Below are positions 43,353 to 51,693 of a stretch of DNA of 64,000 nucleotides, in pieces. Positions within the stretch are counted from its first letter, which is position 1. Each line of letters begins with the position of its first letter. A program made the position numbers and the translations under genes. The stretch comes from Proteiniclasticum aestuarii (GTDB taxonomy: Bacteria; Bacillota; Clostridia; Clostridiales; Clostridiaceae). The notes beneath the pieces are model-generated. The model was given only the letters and a program-made list of their open reading frames with translations. It ran no database searches and had not been told where the DNA came from. Location of the stretch: positions 1 to 64,000 of the forward strand of contig NZ_JAFNJU010000007.1 of NCBI RefSeq assembly GCF_017368455.1, given 5' to 3'.

Positions 43353-43412
43353 GGTTTCGTGAAGCGGGATCCAGGATCCCAGAACAGAAAAAAAAGAGAA
43401 TAATGAATATAA

Positions 43413-43440
43413 AAATGACGCCTTTTAGAGGGCGTCATTT
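43413..43440. terminator. Bidirectional terminator
   Basis: AAATGACGCC (43413-43422) pairs with GGCGTCATTT (43431-43440), 8-nt loop, between convergent genes; it overlaps the end of the XRE/TPR regulator gene. Confidence 0.8.
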
Positions 43441-44400
43441 GCTTTTCAGAAATTCTGTCGGAAACTCAATGCCATACTGTTCTTCGGTGACATCCAGGTA
43501 AATGTCCAGAAGTTCTTCCTTCCCCGTCATTTTGAGAATGAAGAAGGCGGAGAACAGAGAGGATTTGTAGGTTTTATGTCGGAGCTTGTATTCTGCGATG
43601 CCTTTTCTGTAATAGAGAGAATTCAGTGCGTGAGTCAGTTCGCGGCTGAGGCAGTACGCTATTCCTTCATTGGCGACTTTGATCACTCGTTTGTGATTGT
43701 CCTCCAGATGATAGTTGTAGGAAATATTGGTGTAGATCTTGATGATGAGAAAATCCTGGTATTTTGAAGTGGTGCTGGTTTTTAGTCTGTCCAGGATGAA
43801 GTAGAGAATTTTAGTGCTGAGGGCCACTTCCTGATCTTCCGCTATGAGGATGGAGAGAAGAAGAAGAATCCGTAGCTCGATGTAGCTGTACTTATACTCC
43901 TTATAGTCTTCCAGCCTGAATGCAGGGATGGTCAGCTTCAGCGCATCCTGAAGAATGTTTCGTGCATCCTTGTGATCGCTGGCGAATCTGGAGTGATAGA
44001 GAGAGGCGCCTCTGATGAGCAGGAGAAACTGAATCACTTCATTGGGATTCACGATGGAGGATTCATTCTTTCCGGTGAATCCGAGCCGGATGTCCTCTTC
44101 CAGCTTCTTCATTTTCTGATCGTCGTAACAGGTGATGATGTCATCGAGCTCATCATGATATTCCGTGAGAAGCTTGTTGCTTCTGGCATTTTTCAAAAGC
44201 TCCAGAAGATCTTCCTTATAGATGGAGGAAAGCAGTTCCAGTGTTTCGTATCTTGGAATCACTTCTCCCTTTTCAATACGACGAAGTCCATCTGAACTGA
44301 CTCCAGCCAGTTTCTGGATTTCCACCTGACTATAGCCCAGACTTTTTCGAAGTTCCTTCAGCTTTTCACCGAATTCCAGCAGATTGTAACTGATAAACAT
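43435..44400 (-). CDS. RRNPP-like regulator: XRE helix-turn-helix plus helical repeat domain
   Basis: 321 residues. XRE HTH at about 9-62: 'LGYSQVEIQKLAGVSSDGLR', 'IEKGEVIPRYETLELLSSIY'. The remaining 250 residues are all-helical with TPR-like spacing ('KIYTNISYNYHLEDNHKRVI', 'ALNSLYYRKGIAEYKL'), the architecture of Rgg/PlcR/NprR-type peptide-responsive regulators. RBS GAGGT before the ATG. It is divergent from a small exported-peptide gene 453 bp away, the usual layout for such systems. Peptide binding is inference. Confidence 0.8.
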   Translation of the reverse strand: MFISYNLLEFGEKLKELRKSLGYSQVEIQKLAGVSSDGLRRIEKGEVIPRYETLELLSSIYKEDLLELLKNARSNKLLTEYHDELDDIITCYDDQKMKKLEEDIRLGFTGKNESSIVNPNEVIQFLLLIRGASLYHSRFASDHKDARNILQDALKLTIPAFRLEDYKEYKYSYIELRILLLLSILIAEDQEVALSTKILYFILDRLKTSTTSKYQDFLIIKIYTNISYNYHLEDNHKRVIKVANEGIAYCLSRELTHALNSLYYRKGIAEYKLRHKTYKSSLFSAFFILKMTGKEELLDIYLDVTEEQYGIEFPTEFLKSK

Positions 44401-44758
44401 GTTGATACCTCATTTGCTATGTGTTTGTTACTTTCATTGTAAAACATACTTTTCCTGATGTATATCCTATCCATGTGAAATTGTCACAAAATTTAATGAC
44501 GGTTTATAGGACGTACTTCTTTTTCCAGCGCCTTATCGAAGCAGTTTGTGGAGCAAAGAGGGAGGGATGGAAAGAGAAGAATCTGTATCTAACCTCATTG
44601 CAAAGAAAATTTAAGAAGCATAATTATTCACATACTGTGTAAAATCTGCATGGAATGTGCATGAAGTGCAAGGGTTCATATATATAGTAAAATGAAATAC
44701 TAAATATTCTGAAAAAATACCATTTAGTTTCAGTTGGAAGCATTTTTGCTCAAAACAC

Positions 44759-44811
44759 CCCCGAAATCCCGAAGAAGTTCGGGGTTTGTCCTCCGAAATA
44801 ACTTGTATAAT
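44759..44811 (+). promoter_or_regulatory. Promoter and candidate regulator site for the exported-peptide gene
   Basis: CCCCGAA (44759-44765) and TTCGGGG (44778-44784) form an inverted repeat containing a second one, CCCGAA-GAAG-TTCGGG (44768-44783); a further CCGAAA follows at 44793. TATAAT lies at 44806-44811 preceded by TG, and the repeat overlaps the -35 position. It is in the right place for the XRE regulator. The rest of 44401-44853 shows no supported gene. Confidence 0.5.
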
Positions 44812-44853
44812 GAAGGCATAAAATACAAATATGTCTTGAAGGAGGAAAAAATC

Positions 44854-45003
44854 ATGGCCAAAAAGTTTATCGCAAAAATGCTAGTTGCTGTTTTACTGTT
44901 TAGTACGGTGTTATCCGTACGAGCCTATGCCGGTGAGAACGATATTCCTCGTGTATTTCAGAGAAGTTCAATCATTGAACCTTTTGAGAGAGGGGACAAC
45001 TGA
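44854..45003 (+). CDS. 49-residue exported peptide precursor (candidate signalling peptide)
   Basis: Starts MAKKFIAKMLVAVLLFSTVL; a classical Sec signal peptide ends in AYA (residue 26). The predicted mature part has 23 residues, from GENDIPRVF to the end PFERGDN, with no Cys. A perfect AAGGAGG lies 8 nt before the ATG. Size, charge and signal peptide match Phr/PapR/NprX-like propeptides, and the gene lies opposite an XRE/TPR regulator. It is probably co-transcribed with the degenerate ABC ATPase gene 58 bp downstream. An alternative is a small secreted effector unrelated to signalling. Confidence 0.75.
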   Translation: MAKKFIAKMLVAVLLFSTVLSVRAYAGENDIPRVFQRSSIIEPFERGDN

Positions 45004-45061
45004 TTTCAGACAGCTGAAGGGGTAATGCATCTGCACAAGTAAGCGAATAAGGAGGTTTCCC

Positions 45062-45922
45062 ATGAGTATGTTGCATGTAAAAGAGAAGTTCATAAATGTA
45101 GTGACGTCCATAAGGAATCCCGCCTTACTGGAAGAAAGATACCTGGAGCAGAGTCTTAGTTATCCCATGGCACTAGTCAGGAGGAACTTCATATACGAAG
45201 AAGCTGCTGCCACTAGGGGCCAGAATGAAATTTCCATAACGGATGTGTCCTTAAGAATTGGACAGGAGAAGATGCTGGATTGTGTCAGCATGGATTTTCT
45301 CCCAAAGAAGAAGTATCTGATCCTGGGCAATGAAGACTCAGGAGTGGATGTGCTTCTGGGCATTCTCACAAAAAGAATTCAGTCCTATGAAGGTACAGTC
45401 AGTGTGAAAGAGAAAAATCTGAAAAGAATAAGCAGAAATAGATTATCAGGGGAGCTTTCACTGATCAGTGAAGACATCCCTGTGCTGGAAGGCGATTATT
45501 ACCGCAATGTGGTTCTCTCCAAAAACTGTGATCCCGAAACAGTAAGAGAGAATCTGGGGAGAGTAGGTCTTCTGACAAAAGAAGAAGGAGATTACAGGAT
45601 GGAAAGAAACGAGTTCACTGCAGAGGAAAGAAAGAGAATATCCGTGGCAAGAGCACTGATGAATCATTCCTCCATACTGATTCTGGATGGAACAGCAGGC
45701 TCTGAAAAGAATGAGTCTGATTATGAGCTGGAAGAGCTGATACTCAATATGAGAGAAATGACGGTGCTGTCCATCAGCCATAAACTCACGAAATCACTGA
45801 TGGAGAAATATGACAGAATCTTCATCATGGAAAAGGGATCCATCGTGGAAGAGGGCAGTTTCAGTGAACTGCTGCTGAACAATGATCATTTCTACAAATC
45901 CTATGTTTCCAGCGAAACATAG
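45062..45922 (+). CDS. Degenerate ABC ATPase-domain protein (pseudo-ATPase)
   Basis: 286 residues, soluble, no membrane domain. The chain follows the ABC exporter nucleotide-binding domain: strand 'ISITDVSLRI', 'YEGTVSVKEKNLKRISRNRL', 'RKRISVARALM', 'ILILDG', 'LSISHKLT', 'DRIFIMEKGSIVEEGSFSEL'. Key residues are lost: Walker A is GNEDSGVD (Lys to Val95, Ser/Thr to Asp96), the Q-loop Gln is Glu, the signature reads FTAEER instead of LSGGQ, and Walker B ends DG rather than DE (Gly210). His240 of the H-loop remains. RBS AAGGAGG. Follows the peptide gene in the same direction. Confidence 0.75.
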   Translation: MSMLHVKEKFINVVTSIRNPALLEERYLEQSLSYPMALVRRNFIYEEAAATRGQNEISITDVSLRIGQEKMLDCVSMDFLPKKKYLILGNEDSGVDVLLGILTKRIQSYEGTVSVKEKNLKRISRNRLSGELSLISEDIPVLEGDYYRNVVLSKNCDPETVRENLGRVGLLTKEEGDYRMERNEFTAEERKRISVARALMNHSSILILDGTAGSEKNESDYELEELILNMREMTVLSISHKLTKSLMEKYDRIFIMEKGSIVEEGSFSELLLNNDHFYKSYVSSET

Positions 45923-46029
45923 ATTGTATAGCTGGCACAGAAATAAGCATGTCACTCTCCTTGGTGAATATAGACTTACTACTGAATGTGCCCCTAATAA
46001 GCGAATAGCGGAATCACCCACCCGATCCG

Positions 46030-46085
46030 AAGATTCTTCAAGTACACTTCCGAAAATGGAAGAAGGACTTGAAGAATCTTTTTTT
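46030..46085 (+). terminator. Terminator of the peptide/pseudo-ATPase operon
   Basis: A perfect 14-bp stem, AAGATTCTTCAAGT (46030-46043) with ACTTGAAGAATCTT (46067-46080), an inner short stem, then T7. Confidence 0.9.
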
Positions 46086-46182
46086 GTGTTTTCTGTCATG
46101 AAAGGAGATGCGAAGAGAAAAGCGTTGGGGTGCATAGAAAAAAACCTATTTGTGAAAAGATTAATTTAATCAGAAATAGCTG

Positions 46183-46242
46183 TTGACGTTTACAGGTTTT
46201 GTGATTATAATGGTCGTATACATTGTATACATCGTATACGGT
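46183..46242 (+). promoter_or_regulatory. Promoter of kduD1 operon with overlapping TATAC operators
   Basis: TTGACG (46183-46188), 17-nt spacer, TATAAT (46206-46211). Directly downstream, ATTGTATA-CATCG-TATACGGT (46222-46242) repeats the operator seen before kduD2, and a second overlapping half (CGTATA-CATTG-TATAC, from 46215) makes a double site. It suits binding by the GntR/FadR-type regulator encoded at 53384. Confidence 0.7.
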
Positions 46243-46265
46243 GAATACAATTCAAGGAGGAAGTT

Positions 46266-47021
46266 ATGATAAATTTTTCGTTAGAAGGTAAAGTTGCGAT
46301 CGTAACCGGAGCAGGAACAGGACTGGGTCAGGGCATAGCACTGGCTATGGCTGAAGCTGGAGCGGATATAGTGGGCGTGGCGCATATCGCCATGCCTGAA
46401 ACAGAAAAGATGATTACGGATATGGGAAGAAGATTTGTCGGCATAGAAGCCGATCTTCTGAGCATTGAACCTGTAGAGCGAATCGTTTCTGAAGCAGTGG
46501 CTGCCATGGGGCATGTGGACATTCTTGTGAACAATGCAGGAATCATAAGGAGACAGGATGCGCTGGAATTCTCAGAGGAGAACTGGGACAGCGTCATGGA
46601 CATCAATCTCAAGACCGTATTCTTCCTGTCCCAGGCTGCGGCAAAGCAGTATGTGAAGCAGGGAACCGGGGGAAAGATCATAAACATCGCATCCATGCTT
46701 TCCTATCAGGGTGGAATCAGAGTGCCTTCCTATACCGCAAGCAAGTCTGGCGTGAAGGGCATCACCATGGCCATGGCCAATGAGTGGGCGAAGCACAACA
46801 TCAACATCAATGCCATCGCACCTGGATACATGGCCACGGACAATACGGCGGCACTGCGATCCGATGAAGAAAGAAGCAGCGAGATACTGGGCAGAATTCC
46901 AGCGGAAAGATGGGGAACCAAGGAAGACATCGGTGGACCGGCAGTATTCCTGGCATCGGAAGCATCAAGCTATATGAACGGATTCACGGTAGCTGTGGAT
47001 GGCGGATGGCTTGCACGATAA
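46266..47021 (+). CDS. kduD: 2-dehydro-3-deoxy-D-gluconate 5-dehydrogenase, copy 1
   Basis: 251 residues, classical SDR. NAD-binding 'TGAGTGLGQG' (14-23), 'NNAGIIRR', catalytic Ser143, Tyr156 and Lys160 ('YTASK'), and the KduD-typical end 'MNGFTVAVDGGWLAR'. It interconverts 2,5-diketo-3-deoxygluconate and KDG in uronate (pectin, glycosaminoglycan) catabolism. AAGGAGG precedes the ATG. First gene of kduD-kduI-TRAP-yhcH operon. Close paralogue at 51694. Confidence 0.92.
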   Translation: MINFSLEGKVAIVTGAGTGLGQGIALAMAEAGADIVGVAHIAMPETEKMITDMGRRFVGIEADLLSIEPVERIVSEAVAAMGHVDILVNNAGIIRRQDALEFSEENWDSVMDINLKTVFFLSQAAAKQYVKQGTGGKIINIASMLSYQGGIRVPSYTASKSGVKGITMAMANEWAKHNININAIAPGYMATDNTAALRSDEERSSEILGRIPAERWGTKEDIGGPAVFLASEASSYMNGFTVAVDGGWLAR

Positions 47022-47042
47022 GCATAAACGAAGGAGAACCAA

Positions 47043-47879
47043 ATGAGATTAGAAACAAGATACTCGACTCATCCGGAGGATTCCAGACACTACACCACGG
47101 ATGAAATCAGAGACCATTACCTGGTGGAGGAAGTATTTCTGCCAGAGGAAGCAAACTTTGTATACTCCCATAATGACCGAATCATAGCAGGGGGCATCAT
47201 GCCGGTGAACGGCAGAGTCATCCTGGGCGTCGGAAAGGAATTGGGCGTTGAGTTTTTCTTCCAGAGAAGAGAGGGTGGAATCATCAACATCGGTGGAGCC
47301 GGTCAGGTGAAACTGGATGGACAGGTCTTTGACATGGGCCAGTATGACGGACTCTACATCGGCATGGGCACAAAGGATGTGGAATTCACAAGTATGGACA
47401 AAGAGAATCCTGCCAAGTACTACTTCAACAGCGCACCCGCCCATCACAGCTTCCCTACGAGAATCATCACGCTGGAACAGGCCAATAAGGTGCATCTGGG
47501 AAGCGTAGAAAACCTCAACAAGAGAACCATCAATCAGTATGTGCATCCAGCTGTATGCGAAAGCTGCCAGCTGGTCATGGGCATGACGAGACTGGAAGAA
47601 GGCAGTGTGTGGAACACCATGCCCTGTCACACCCATGAAAGAAGAATGGAAGTGTATTTCTATTTCAACCTTCATGAAAACGACAAGGTCTTCCATATGA
47701 TGGGACAGCCTCAGGAGACAAGGCATATCATAGTAAGCAACGAGCAGGCGATCATTTCGCCAAGCTGGTCCATCCACAGTGGTGTCGGTACAGGAAAGTA
47801 TACCTTCATCTGGGGCATGTGCGGAGAGAACATCGAGTTCACCGACATGGACCATGTGGATATGCAGGATCTGAGATAA
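47043..47879 (+). CDS. kduI: 5-dehydro-4-deoxy-D-glucuronate isomerase, copy 1
   Basis: 278 residues, full length. Starts '[21 protein letters not shown]' as in KduI; zinc cupin ligands in '[16 protein letters not shown]' (two His and Glu) with the distal His in '[10 protein letters not shown]'; ends '[13 protein letters not shown]'. It converts the lyase product 4-deoxy-5-ketouronate to 2,5-diketo-3-deoxygluconate, the substrate of KduD. AAGGAG before the ATG; 21 bp after kduD1. Confidence 0.93.
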   Translation: MRLETRYSTHPEDSRHYTTDEIRDHYLVEEVFLPEEANFVYSHNDRIIAGGIMPVNGRVILGVGKELGVEFFFQRREGGIINIGGAGQVKLDGQVFDMGQYDGLYIGMGTKDVEFTSMDKENPAKYYFNSAPAHHSFPTRIITLEQANKVHLGSVENLNKRTINQYVHPAVCESCQLVMGMTRLEEGSVWNTMPCHTHERRMEVYFYFNLHENDKVFHMMGQPQETRHIIVSNEQAIISPSWSIHSGVGTGKYTFIWGMCGENIEFTDMDHVDMQDLR

Positions 47880-47950
47880 TTCAATGAGAGACCGAAGACA
47901 TTCAGCAGCAGGTATCAATTAATAAAAAAATAAATTTTACGGGGGACAAT

Positions 47951-48970
47951 ATGAAAAAGATCGTATCAATCATGATGGCAGTTACAATGGCGCTAGGCGT
48001 AATGGCAGGATGTGGTGCAGATAAGGGCGCAGCGGAAGAAGGAAATGGCGGAGCTGTGAAGGAAACGGTTCTGAAGATCGCATTCAACCAGTCTGAAAAT
48101 CATCCGCAGTACAAGGCGCTTGCAGCCTTCGGTGAAAAACTGAAGGAAGAAACTGCAGGAGCATACAGCCTTGAAATCGCACCCAATGCGCTTCTTGGAG
48201 ACCAGAGAGCGACAGCGGAGCTTGTTCAGTCCGGAACCATCGCCATGGCAGTGGTAGGAAACCCCATCGTTGAGAACTTCAACAAGGAATTCGCTGTCAT
48301 CGGACTTCCCTACATCTACGACAGTCTGGATCATCAGAAGGAAGTGTTCACATCCGGTGTTCTGGATGAACTCTTCGCTTCCACAGAAGCCAATGGATTC
48401 TTTGTAGCAGGTTCCTTCACAGCAGGTTCCAGAAATGTGTACACAGACAAGCCTATTGAAACTCCAGAAGATCTCGCCGGATACAAAGTCAGAGTCATGG
48501 AATCAGACACCATGGTGAAGATGCTGGACCTCATGGGTGGCGTTGGTACACCAATGGGCCAGGGTGAAGTCTACACAGCTGTGCAGCAGGGTGTCCTTGA
48601 AGGTGGAGAAAACAACGAAGTGACCTACGCGGATCTCAAGCACTATGAAATCGCACCTTACTTCTCCTACACACAGCATCTTATGGTACCGGATCTGATC
48701 ATCATCAATGATGACATCTACAATGGCATGACCGCTGAAAACAAGGAGATCTTCGACAACCTGATGAACGAAACCATCATCAATGAATTTGAAGTCTGGA
48801 ATGAAAGTGTGGAAGCAGCCAAGGCCATCGCGGTGGAGAACGGCGCAACATTCGTTGATGTCAACATCAAGCCTTTCCAGGAAAACGTGAAGCCGCTTCA
48901 TGACGAAGTGACCGCAGCTTCCGAGGGAGCCAAGGCCATCTATGAAGCCATCAGAGGACTTGTAAAGTAA
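47951..48970 (+). CDS. TRAP transporter substrate-binding lipoprotein (DctP)
   Basis: 339 residues. Lipobox VMAGC (Cys21) after a hydrophobic signal peptide. DctP fold motifs: 'LKIAFNQSENHPQYKALAAF', 'GLPYIYDSLDHQ', 'AGYKVRVMESDTMVKMLDL' with the conserved ligand Arg, 'GQGEVYTAVQQGVLEGGENN'. Being between kduI and the TRAP permeases, it likely binds a uronate or unsaturated uronide. RBS GGGGGA. A stem-loop separates it from the permeases, allowing higher expression of this gene. Confidence 0.9.
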   Translation: MKKIVSIMMAVTMALGVMAGCGADKGAAEEGNGGAVKETVLKIAFNQSENHPQYKALAAFGEKLKEETAGAYSLEIAPNALLGDQRATAELVQSGTIAMAVVGNPIVENFNKEFAVIGLPYIYDSLDHQKEVFTSGVLDELFASTEANGFFVAGSFTAGSRNVYTDKPIETPEDLAGYKVRVMESDTMVKMLDLMGGVGTPMGQGEVYTAVQQGVLEGGENNEVTYADLKHYEIAPYFSYTQHLMVPDLIIINDDIYNGMTAENKEIFDNLMNETIINEFEVWNESVEAAKAIAVENGATFVDVNIKPFQENVKPLHDEVTAASEGAKAIYEAIRGLVK

Positions 48971-48989
48971 GCATAGGCAGGCAGTTTTG

Positions 48990-49024
48990 GAGAATCTGGG
49001 AAGCATGCTTTCCAGATTCTCTTT
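48990..49024 (+). promoter_or_regulatory. Intercistronic hairpin between TRAP binding protein and permeases
   Basis: GAGAATCTGG (48990-48999) and CCAGATTCTC (49012-49021) with an inner AAGC/GCTT pair, then TTTA. Probably a partial terminator or 3' end stabiliser. Confidence 0.65.
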
Positions 49025-49057
49025 ATGAAGAAACCCTATTTGCAAAAGGAGCAAAAA

Positions 49058-49549
49058 ATGAAAACAATCAAGAATGGTTTGGATAAGATTCTAGAGATAT
49101 TCTGCATAGCAATCATGGGCATCATGACGATCCTTGTTTCCTGGCAGGTGTTCACAAGGTATTTTCTCAATAATCCAAGTGCGAAGACGGAAGTGCTTTC
49201 CCAGTACCTCTTTGTGTGGCTGGTCATGTACGGCGCAGCCTATGTATTCGGAAAGAGAGACCATATGGCCATCGTCTTCATCAAGGATAAGTTCAAGGGG
49301 AATATGAGAGTTGCGGCAGATATTCTCAGTGAAATCGTCATAGCGGTTTTCGCAGTGGGTGTCATGATCTACGGTGGGTTCATTTCTCTTGGCAGTCAGA
49401 TGGGACAGACCGATGCGGCTCTACAGATTCCCATGGGCGTCATCTACTCCGCCATCGCTTTCAGCGGTGTATGCATCATTTTCTACTGCATCTACAACAT
49501 CAAGGAAACGCTGGATCAGAGAAACGCCGGCGTAAAGGAGGCCATCTAA
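49058..49549 (+). CDS. TRAP transporter small permease (DctQ)
   Basis: 163 residues with four membrane helices. The DctQ signature is present: 'LDKILEIFCIAIMGIMTILV', 'WQVFTRYFLNNPSAKTEVLS', 'YLFVWLVMYGAAYVFGKRDH'. ATG 49058 is preceded by AAAGGAGC; the upstream in-frame ATG at 49025 lies in the hairpin's 3' flank. One base separates its stop from the large permease gene. Confidence 0.9.
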   Translation: MKTIKNGLDKILEIFCIAIMGIMTILVSWQVFTRYFLNNPSAKTEVLSQYLFVWLVMYGAAYVFGKRDHMAIVFIKDKFKGNMRVAADILSEIVIAVFAVGVMIYGGFISLGSQMGQTDAALQIPMGVIYSAIAFSGVCIIFYCIYNIKETLDQRNAGVKEAI

Positions 49550-49550
49550 T

Positions 49551-50858
49551 ATGGATATTGCATTACAGGCAGGTCTGATCATGCTGGTGGCGGTACCGAT
49601 TCTACTGATCATCGGTGTCCCCATCAGCATCGGAATCGGCCTATCCTCAACCCTTGCCATGGCACTGATCCTGCCATTCGAGAATGCCATGGTCACATCG
49701 GCGCAGAGACTGTTCATTGGAACGAACTCCTTTTCCCTGCTGGCCATTCCGTTCTTCATTCTAGCAGGCAACATCATGAACAACGGAGGCATCGCCATCA
49801 GGCTGGTGAACTGCGCTAAGGTCATCAGCGGAAAGCTGCCTGGCTCACTGGCTCAGTCCAACATCGTAGCCAACATGCTTTTCGGCGCCATCAGTGGCTC
49901 CGGTGTAGCTGCTGCAGCTGCTGTGGGTGGTACCATGGGTCCTCTTCAGGAAAAGGAAGGATACAGCAAGGAGTTCAGTGCAGCGGTGAACATCGCTTCA
50001 GCCCCTACGGGCATGCTGATTCCTCCCAGCAACACCCTCATCGTCTATTCCACAGTGGCCGGCAGCGTATCGGTTTCCGCGCTGTTCATTGCAGGATACA
50101 TCCCAGGGATTCTATGGGGCCTTGGTGTCATGATCATTGCAGGCATCATGGCGAAGAAAGAAGGATACATCTCAAAGGACAGTTACTCCCTGAAGAGAGG
50201 ACTCATGGTGTTTCTGGATGCCATTCCAAGTCTTCTTCTCATCGTCATTGTCATCGGTGGTATCTTAAAAGGCGTCTTTACAGCCACAGAGGGATCCGCC
50301 ATTGCGGTAGTCTATTCTCTCGTGCTATCCTTTATCTATAGAGCGCTGAAACCCAAAGATCTGCCCAGGATTCTTCTGGATTCGGCAAGGATGACGGCCA
50401 TTGTCATCTTCATGATCGGTGTATCATCCATCATGTCCTGGGTCATGGCCTTCACCAATATTCCACAGATCATCGCCAATGCTCTGCTTGGCATCACCTC
50501 CAGTAAGATCATCATTCTTCTGATTATGAATGTGATTCTTCTGGTCATCGGAACCTTCATGGATCCGACACCAGCGGTGCTGATCTTCACACCGATCTTC
50601 CTGCCCATGGCGGAAAGCTTCGGCATGCATCCGGTGCAGTTCGGTATCATGATCGTGTTCAATCTCTGCATCGGCACCATCACACCACCGGTGGGACCGA
50701 TCCTGTTCACGGGCTGCAAAGTCGGGAGTGTGAGCATCGAGCAGGTATTCAGGAGACTGATTCCATTTTTCATCGTCACAGCGGTGATTCTGCTTCTGGT
50801 GACGTTCCTGCCTGAACTGTCTCTGGCGCTGCCAAGGCTACTGGATCTTGTGAAATAA
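49551..50858 (+). CDS. TRAP transporter large permease (DctM)
   Basis: 435 residues, about 12 membrane helices. DctM hallmarks: 'AIPFFILAGNIMNNGGIAIR', 'ANMLFGAISGSGVAAAAAVG', 'GFT-TEGSA'-like 'KGVFTATEGSAIAVVYSL', and 'PVGPILFTGCKVG'. With DctQ and the binding lipoprotein it forms a sodium-driven importer, probably of the uronate handled by KduI/KduD. Confidence 0.92.
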   Translation: MDIALQAGLIMLVAVPILLIIGVPISIGIGLSSTLAMALILPFENAMVTSAQRLFIGTNSFSLLAIPFFILAGNIMNNGGIAIRLVNCAKVISGKLPGSLAQSNIVANMLFGAISGSGVAAAAAVGGTMGPLQEKEGYSKEFSAAVNIASAPTGMLIPPSNTLIVYSTVAGSVSVSALFIAGYIPGILWGLGVMIIAGIMAKKEGYISKDSYSLKRGLMVFLDAIPSLLLIVIVIGGILKGVFTATEGSAIAVVYSLVLSFIYRALKPKDLPRILLDSARMTAIVIFMIGVSSIMSWVMAFTNIPQIIANALLGITSSKIIILLIMNVILLVIGTFMDPTPAVLIFTPIFLPMAESFGMHPVQFGIMIVFNLCIGTITPPVGPILFTGCKVGSVSIEQVFRRLIPFFIVTAVILLLVTFLPELSLALPRLLDLVK

Positions 50859-50900
50859 TTGAAACATTGCATGAAGCAATCGGAAGGGAAAGGTGAAAAT

Positions 50901-51368
50901 ATGATATACAGCAGCATCAGAACCTGGAGAAAAGAAGAACAGATCTATACGGAAAGACTTCATAAGGCGCTGACTTTTCTGGAGCGTCTGGATCCTGAAA
51001 CCATGGAAGATGAGAAATTCGTGCTGGAAGAGGGAACAATCTTCGGATTCATTACCTCTGTCCATACGGAAGAAATCGAAGCCAGAAGACCGGAATCTCA
51101 TGGAAAACACATGGATATTCAGTTTCTTATTGAAGGAAGAGAAAAAATCGGATTCATCCGAAAAAATCATGCAATAGAGATTCTCACCGATGAGCTGAAG
51201 GAGAAGGATAACTGCTTTTATCGGAAAGATCTGGATGGAGAGATATTTCTGGATCTGAAACCTGGAGATTTTGCGGTGTTTTTCCCGGAGGATATTCACA
51301 GACCGCAGTGCATCTCCGGAGAAGATTCAGCCATCAGAAAATGTGTCATCAAGATCAGAGTCGATTAG
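50901..51368 (+). CDS. YhcH/YjgK/YiaL family cupin-like protein
   Basis: 155 residues. 'ALTFLERLDPETMEDEKFVL', 'ESHGKHMDIQFLIEGREKI' and 'LDLKPGDFAVFFPEDIHRPQ' match the YhcH (EbgC-like) beta-barrel family, seen with sialic acid and uronate clusters; the His and Glu in these segments form the metal site. It may act as an anomerase or isomerase on a sugar acid. ATG 50901 has AAAGGTG upstream. Last gene of operon 1. Confidence 0.85.
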   Translation: MIYSSIRTWRKEEQIYTERLHKALTFLERLDPETMEDEKFVLEEGTIFGFITSVHTEEIEARRPESHGKHMDIQFLIEGREKIGFIRKNHAIEILTDELKEKDNCFYRKDLDGEIFLDLKPGDFAVFFPEDIHRPQCISGEDSAIRKCVIKIRVD

Positions 51369-51452
51369 AACGGGAAAGACTCTGATAAAATTTAAACAGC
51401 AGAGAGGTTGTTTCACGGGAAGTTCTGACCGTGAGGATCTTCTGTCAGGGAG

Positions 51453-51480
51453 AAGGCAGACTTTATAATGGTCTGCCTTT
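51453..51480 (+). terminator. Terminator of the kdu1/TRAP operon
   Basis: AAGGCAGAC (51453-51461) pairs with GTCTGCCTT (51471-51479), 9-nt loop, short T run. The remainder of 51369-51693 (325 bp) holds only the kduD2 promoter. Confidence 0.65.
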
Positions 51481-51622
51481 CCATGTTTTCAGGCAAGTTC
51501 ATGGAGATACTTCGGACTGATGAAAAGTGGAGAATGATCAGTGCCATGGCGTGTAATCTGTTAAAAATATAATTAGCATAGCGGAGGACAGGTGAACCTT
51601 TCATGAATAGATGTCAAAGTGG

Positions 51623-51673
51623 TTGCATGAGAAGGGCATTGACGATACAATGATTGTATATGATGTATACAAT
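51623..51673 (+). promoter_or_regulatory. Promoter of kduD2 operon with palindromic operator
   Basis: TTGCAT (51623-51628), 17-nt spacer, TACAAT (51646-51651). Overlapping the expected start site is ATTGTATA-TGATG-TATACAAT (51653-51673), a perfect palindrome with 8-bp arms, shared in sequence with the kduD1 site. Confidence 0.7.
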
Positions 51674-51693
51674 CTAAAAACAAGGAGGCTGCA

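Noticed and set aside
44566..44613. 15-codon frame with GGGAGGG before an ATG upstream of the peptide gene
   Set aside because: Too short to support and not linked to a known leader-peptide mechanism.
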